NCBI GenBank assembly: GCA_049517675.1
Contig: JBEKRV010000007.1
Span: 52,161 to 116,160, forward strand
DNA from: Bog-756 sp049517675
GTDB taxonomy: Bacteria > Actinomycetota > Acidimicrobiia > Acidimicrobiales > RAAP-2
Length of the DNA stretch: 64,000 nt
Direction of reading: 5' to 3'
In this document: positions 60,209-64,000 of the stretch, piece by piece
How positions within the stretch are numbered: position 1 is the first letter of the stretch
How the letters are laid out: every line of letters starts with the position of its first letter
The notes under the pieces: generated by a model
Databases searched by the model: none
What the model saw: the letters and a program-made list of their open reading frames with translations, nothing else
Told to the model about the DNA's origin: nothing
Made by a program: the position numbers and the translations under genes

Positions 60209-60547
60209 CTATCCGGTGATCGCGTCCGAGAGGACGGAGAATTGATCGTTGAGCGCGTTGACCACGGTCTGGTTCTCCAGATCGTTCTCCTGCATGAGGG
60301 TCATCTCGGTGGGCAGCGACACGTTGTTGCCGTTGCTCCCCGAGGGCAGGCCCTCCGGCACGACCTGTTGGGTCGCGGCGCCGCCCTGGGTGAGGGCGGT
60401 GGCCAGGGACTGCTCGAACGTCACCTCGCCCGCCTGGTAGCCGGGGGTGTCGTTGTTCGCGATGTTGTTGGCGATCACCTGCTGCTGGTCGACCACCGAG
60501 TCGAGAGCGAACTGCAGGATCCCAATGGACTGGGCGGCGTCGGCCAT
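60209..60547 (-). CDS. flgB: Flagellar basal-body rod protein FlgB
   Basis: Proximal rod protein, 112 aa. VVDQQQVIANNIANNDTPGY (about 18-37) is the canonical axial motif, and the C-terminus has QTVVNALNDQFSVLSDAI. ATG 60547 follows GGAGGAGGG. It is first in the 12-gene flgB-flgE unit and lies about 75 nt after a flagellar promoter motif, with a palindrome in the leader. Confidence 0.93.
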   Translation of the reverse strand: MADAAQSIGILQFALDSVVDQQQVIANNIANNDTPGYQAGEVTFEQSLATALTQGGAATQQVVPEGLPSGSNGNNVSLPTEMTLMQENDLENQTVVNALNDQFSVLSDAITG

Positions 60548-60598
60548 GAACGCCCTCCTCCGTTGATGTTGGGAGCGGGAGCCGTCCTGGCCGTTACG

Positions 60599-60615
60599 CG
60601 AGCAATCCTTGCTCG
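60599..60615. promoter_or_regulatory. Palindrome CGAGCAA-TCC-TTGCTCG in the flgB leader
   Basis: Perfect 7-bp arms with a 3-nt centre, just downstream of promoter motif A. It could be an operator at the transcription start or a leader hairpin. No factor is assigned. Confidence 0.5.
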
Positions 60616-60621
60616 ATGGGT

Positions 60622-60651
60622 ACTACGTCCCCGAGATCATCAAAGTTGAGG
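60622..60651 (-). promoter_or_regulatory. Flagellar promoter motif, copy A (before flgB)
   Basis: Starts CCTCAACTTTG and ends GGGGACGTAGT, with 24 nt from the first base to CGTAGT as in copies B, C and D. It precedes the flgB unit. Confidence 0.7.
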
Positions 60652-60693
60652 GCCGACCGGATCCTCGGTGACGACCGCCCCGTCCGGCGCGGG

Positions 60694-60972
60694 TCAGGCG
60701 TGCCGGTCGACGAAGTGGGCAGGCCGCACCGCAGGCTCCAACATGGCCCGCCGGCGTCGCTGGATGTCCGACATGCGGGTGTGGACCTCGAGGGCCAGGA
60801 GGTCGTAGCCCAGGGCGAGCGCGTCCGCCCGGTGGACGAGGTCCTCGGGGATCGGCCCGGTGGGGCGCGGCGGCGAGGACGGGATGGCCGTCCCGGCGAT
60901 GACCGCGGCCCGCGACGCGCTCAGGTGGCTGCCCGCCGCCTCGAGGTAGTCAGCCCACGTGGTCGGCGGCAT
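60694..60972 (-). CDS. Small protein after fliS (FliT-position)
   Basis: A 92-aa helical protein directly after fliS, overlapping its end by 23 bp. ATG 60972 has a good AAGGGA ribosome binding site. Helices around LEAAGSHLSASRAAVIAG and DLVHRADALALGYDLLALEV are visible, then a basic RRRRAM segment. Order fliD-fliS-x matches fliD-fliS-fliT in other bacteria, but I see no clear FliT signature. Possible chaperone for FliD. Confidence 0.72.
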   Translation of the reverse strand: MPPTTWADYLEAAGSHLSASRAAVIAGTAIPSSPPRPTGPIPEDLVHRADALALGYDLLALEVHTRMSDIQRRRRAMLEPAVRPAHFVDRHA

Positions 60973-61354
60973 CGTTCCCTTCGGGGTTGACGACCGCCAG
61001 GTGCCAGGCACGCTGGAGAGGGGCGACGATCGTCCCGCACTCCCGGATCTTGGCCTGGTTCTTCTCCAAATTGGCCTCGACCAGATGCTGGATGAGGAAG
61101 TCGTAGAGCGAGAGGAGCTCCTGACCACCCTCGAACCCGTCCGGATTGAGGCTGTGGCGCAGGACGCGGACGATCTGCTGGGCGTGCTGGACGGTCTCGT
61201 TGGCGACGAAGTAGTCGCGTTCCCCCATCGCCCGTTCGGCGACCTCGATGTCGGCGGCGAGCCGGTCGTAGAGCATGACGAGCAACTGGGGGCCCGGGGC
61301 GGTCTGGACCGCATTGGACTGGTAGCGGGCCGCCGGGTTGCGCGTCATCGTCAT
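60950..61354 (-). CDS. fliS: Flagellin export chaperone FliS
   Basis: A 134-aa four-helix chaperone that keeps flagellin monomeric. PAARYQSNAVQTAPGPQLLV and LLVMLYDRLAADIEVAERAM at the N-terminus, and ELLSLYDFLIQHLVEANLEK in the middle, are diagnostic. ATG 61354 follows GGGAGGT. It lies 21 bp after fliD. FliS also binds FliW-CsrA cycle components indirectly through flagellin. Confidence 0.95.
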   Translation of the reverse strand: MTMTRNPAARYQSNAVQTAPGPQLLVMLYDRLAADIEVAERAMGERDYFVANETVQHAQQIVRVLRHSLNPDGFEGGQELLSLYDFLIQHLVEANLEKNQAKIRECGTIVAPLQRAWHLAVVNPEGNDAADHVG

Positions 61355-61375
61355 CGGGGTCTACCTCCCATTGGT

Positions 61376-63922
61376 TCAGCCATTGGACGACGACGACGAC
61401 GTGTTCGTCGTGGACGACGAGCCCGACGACGAGGAGGACGAGGAGGAGGAGGAGCTGTCCCCGCTGAGGGCGCTGAGGAAGGAGCTCTCGGACTTGAGCT
61501 GGGCCATCGTCGTCTCGAGGTTCTGGAACTCGGCGGTGAGCGAGGCCTGCTGGGTGGCGACCAGCTGCTTCTGCATGGAGATCGCCGAGGTCACCTGGGC
61601 GAGCGTCGCCTGCTGACCGGTGATGGCCAGGGGGATCAGCCCGTTCGGCCCGAGCGACGACTCCAGGGCGATGTGGGCCAGGCCCTGGGCGATCCCGGGC
61701 GCGTAGGAGATGGTCCCGATCGGCGTGGACGTGGTGATGCCCGTCGCGGTGACCTGGACGACCAGACCATCGGCCGGATCGTTGCTGCCGGACAGGCTGA
61801 GGTCCTGGCCCGAGCCGCTGGCCGTCTGACCGTCGATGGTGCCGGCCACATCGGTCCCGGTGAAGGAGGTTCCCGCCGTGGTCAGACCGAGCTGGTCCGC
61901 CCCTGATGCCGTAACGCCGAACGTGGCGCCCGATCCGTAGGCGGCGCTCTCCAACTGGACCTGGTAGGCGCCGGCCGTGCCGACGAGGGCGGCCGAGACG
62001 TTGATTCCCGCTCCGGCCAGCGCAGAGTCGATCCCGTCGATGACGTCCGAGATGGTCTCCCCCGCGGTGGCCGAGTAGGTGGCGCTGGCCGATCCCGAGG
62101 TGATCGTGTACGACTCGGCGTTCGTCAAGGTGGAGGTGGGGGCGGCCCAGGTGGCCGAACCCGTGTCGACCGCCTGCTCGGCCGACTGGGACACCGTGAC
62201 CGCGTAAGTTCCCGGAACGGTGTCGTCGGACCCGCCGGCCACGGTGGCCAGGCCCGAGTATGTCGGCGAAGCGGGGGTGAACGTCCCACCCTCCGTGAAC
62301 AGAGCCTGCACGGCGGACGGGTCCTTCGCGTACGCCGCCTCGAACGCGGTCTGGTTGAAGGTGATCGTTCCCTGACTGGTGATGGCGACCCCGGCCGACT
62401 CCCCGGCGGTCCCGTCGGAGCCGGATCCCGACGTGCCGACGGCGTTACCGACCATGGCCAGAACCTGCTGGGCCAGCGAGGTCAGCGATGTGTTGCCGTT
62501 GAGCGGCCCGGCCACACCGGTCTGCACGTTGTAGGCGGTGTCCGTGGAAATCGTGGACAGCACCTGGTTGGCCGCGGTCACCAGGGTCTGGACGTCTCCT
62601 GCCACCGACGACCCGTCCGGGGAGACCGTTATCGTGACCGGCGTCGCGCTCGCCTGGGTGAGCTGCACGCTGAGGCCGGGGAGGAGTCCGGTGACGGTAT
62701 TGCTGTCCGAGGTGACCTGGTAACCGCCGACCCCTCCCAACGAGACGATCGCGTCCTGAGCTGCCGTGGTGGTCGTCAGGGTCCCGAGTCCCGAGGTGGC
62801 GAAGGCCTGGGTGTCCACCGTCGCGGCCGCCGCCGACCCGGTGGCATCGGAGCTCAATTCGAGGGCGTAGCTGTCGGTGCCCACCTGGAGCGCATTGGCC
62901 GTCACGCCGAGCCCGGCGCTGTTGACGGCCGACACGACCGAACTCAGCGAGCCGTCACCGAGAGAGAGGTTGTCGGCGGTCATCGAACCGACGGTGAGCC
63001 CTCCGGTGATGGTGGCGTTGAGGGTGCCTCCCGTTCCCGATGCGAGTGCGACCGTGGTCGAGCCCGATCCGGCGATGTCGTCCACCGTGGTCGACGTTCC
63101 GTCCACGTCCACGATCCCGTCCACCCCGTTGACCGCCGCGCCGGCCACGAGACCGAGGGCGGTGAGCGCCGAGCCCCCGGTGATCTGCAGCGAGGCCGTC
63201 GACCCCTGTTCGGTGGTGGCGAGCGACAGCTCACCCGAGGAGTTGACCGACGCGGTGAGCGTGCCTCCGGAGGCAGCGGTCACGGCCTGGGCCAACTGGG
63301 ACGCGGTGTAGGTCCCCGCGGCCAGGTCGACGGTCTGGGCCGTCCCGTCGACCGTCACGTCGAGTCCGTCGTTGGCGGCGGTGACGGTGGTGGTGGCGGC
63401 CACCGCGGTCCCGCCGACGATCGTGGCACCCGCGGACGCCTGGGTGACGGAGATGGTGTGGGTGCCGGTGGCGAGCCCGGTGGTGCCGTCGAACGAGGCG
63501 ATGCCGAGCGCGGCGCCCCCCGTCCCGATGAGGAGGTTCCCCGAGGTCACCACGTCGTCGGGGGAGGCGACCGTCCCCGAGGAGATCTGGGTGGATCCGG
63601 TGGCGAGTTGGTCGACAGCCAACGTGAGCGACCCGGACTCGGCGCCGGAGGTGATGCTGGCACTGGCCACCGCGGAGTCCGACGAGGTCGCCGCGTATGC
63701 CTGGCTGTAGGCCGACGGGTCGGCCAGGGCATCGCCCGCCTGCTGGAGGGCGAGCAACTGTGTGTTGAGCGCCTGGAAGTCGGAGATGTTCGTGTTGATC
63801 GAGGTCTGCTGGGCCTCGAGGTCATTGAGCGGCTGCTCGTACGCCGACATCTCGGCGGTGATGATGGACGAGGTGTCGAGTCCGGACTCCAGCCCGGAGA
63901 AGCTGACGGGTCCTGTAACCAC
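61376..63922 (-). CDS. fliD: Flagellar filament cap protein FliD
   Basis: Filament cap HAP2, 848 aa, larger than the usual 450-700. The N-terminus FSGLESGLDTSSIITAEMSA and the region YAKDPSAVQALF are FliD signatures, and the C-terminal helix (about 780-815) has QKQLVATQQASLTAEFQNLE. The central 600 residues are Ala/Ser/Thr/Gly-rich beta domains, probably extra surface-exposed modules. The last 30 residues are a poly-Ser tail. GTG 63922 starts it. A large hairpin lies 46 bp upstream. Confidence 0.94.
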   Translation of the reverse strand: MVTGPVSFSGLESGLDTSSIITAEMSAYEQPLNDLEAQQTSINTNISDFQALNTQLLALQQAGDALADPSAYSQAYAATSSDSAVASASITSGAESGSLTLAVDQLATGSTQISSGTVASPDDVVTSGNLLIGTGGAALGIASFDGTTGLATGTHTISVTQASAGATIVGGTAVAATTTVTAANDGLDVTVDGTAQTVDLAAGTYTASQLAQAVTAASGGTLTASVNSSGELSLATTEQGSTASLQITGGSALTALGLVAGAAVNGVDGIVDVDGTSTTVDDIAGSGSTTVALASGTGGTLNATITGGLTVGSMTADNLSLGDGSLSSVVSAVNSAGLGVTANALQVGTDSYALELSSDATGSAAAATVDTQAFATSGLGTLTTTTAAQDAIVSLGGVGGYQVTSDSNTVTGLLPGLSVQLTQASATPVTITVSPDGSSVAGDVQTLVTAANQVLSTISTDTAYNVQTGVAGPLNGNTSLTSLAQQVLAMVGNAVGTSGSGSDGTAGESAGVAITSQGTITFNQTAFEAAYAKDPSAVQALFTEGGTFTPASPTYSGLATVAGGSDDTVPGTYAVTVSQSAEQAVDTGSATWAAPTSTLTNAESYTITSGSASATYSATAGETISDVIDGIDSALAGAGINVSAALVGTAGAYQVQLESAAYGSGATFGVTASGADQLGLTTAGTSFTGTDVAGTIDGQTASGSGQDLSLSGSNDPADGLVVQVTATGITTSTPIGTISYAPGIAQGLAHIALESSLGPNGLIPLAITGQQATLAQVTSAISMQKQLVATQQASLTAEFQNLETTMAQLKSESSFLSALSGDSSSSSSSSSSSGSSSTTNTSSSSSNG

Positions 63923-63967
63923 GGAAGTGCTCCCGCTCCTCTCGTCGATCCACTTCCCTCGGTTCGG

Positions 63968-64000
63968 ACTCCCCTGGACGGTTCAACCGTCCAGGGGAGT
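63968..64000 (-). terminator. Perfect 33-nt hairpin at the right edge
   Basis: Two 16-nt arms (63968-63983 and 63985-64000) are perfectly complementary around a single central base. With only a short loop possible it would fold with a few unpaired bases at the tip. It lies upstream of fliD and is likely the terminator of the next gene to the right, expected to be flagellin; the far side is outside the window. Confidence 0.75.

Noticed and set aside
1..64000. Search by eye for tRNA, rRNA, CRISPR arrays, transposases and integrases
   Set aside because: None recognised; base composition and gene style are uniform, so I see no mobile island.

Overview
The window is GC-rich (roughly 70% by eye) with dense, mostly overlapping genes, many GTG starts and several promoters that appear to give leaderless mRNAs. 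Gene families and codon use point to a high-GC actinomycete-type bacterium. A large flagellar locus without P/L-ring genes (no flgA/H/I), together with a csrA-fliW pair, fits a monoderm-type flagellum. A flagellated member of Acidimicrobiia or a neighbouring class is my best guess, but this is inference and no marker gene such as rRNA is present.

Positions 1-35 kb are accessory and metabolic. There is a truncated acyltransferase-3 gene, a MacB/LolD-like ABC exporter pair, and a hypothetical protein facing a LuxR-type regulator whose receiver domain has lost its phosphoacceptor. An arginine deiminase operon arcA-arcB-arcC follows. Then come a ferritin-like protein overlapping a zinc-ribbon/nucleotide-cyclase/AAA/TPR regulator, an unknown gene paired with a phospholipase C-type phosphoesterase, and a Crp/Fnr regulator divergent from an HTH protein. 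Next are a membrane GGDEF-EAL protein, an agmatine pathway pair aguA-aguB, and a thioesterase with an MFS exporter under a divergent HxlR regulator. A Zn/Mn-type ABC importer with a divergent Fur-family regulator follows. The last part holds an APH-family kinase, a membrane-anchored pentapeptide-repeat protein, a DUF5666 exported protein divergent from an ECF sigma factor with its membrane partner, a metallo-beta-lactamase alkylsulfatase-like hydrolase, and a PH-domain membrane protein.

Positions 35-64 kb are one flagellar locus, all on the minus strand. Read in transcription order (right to left) it is: fliD-fliS-small ORF; flgB-flgC-fliE-fliF-fliG-fliH-fliI-fliJ-(NlpC/P60+lytic transglycosylase)-fliK-flgD-flgE; flbD-motA-motB-fliM-fliN-fliO-fliP-fliQ-fliR-flhB; flhA-flhF-like-small membrane protein; flgN-flgK-flgL-fliW-csrA. 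Most junctions are 1-4 bp ATGA/GTGA/TGATG overlaps, so translation is probably coupled. Four of the five transcription units start with the same 30-nt bipartite motif at identical internal spacing, which resembles a sigma-28/FliA promoter.

Flagellin, flgG, fliL, fliA, flgM and all chemotaxis genes are absent from the window. The main oddities are an FlhF-like protein without a P-loop, a fused peptidoglycan hydrolase where FlgJ would sit, a FliM without the CheY-binding peptide, and a structured fliW-csrA leader. No tRNA, rRNA, CRISPR array or insertion sequence was recognised.
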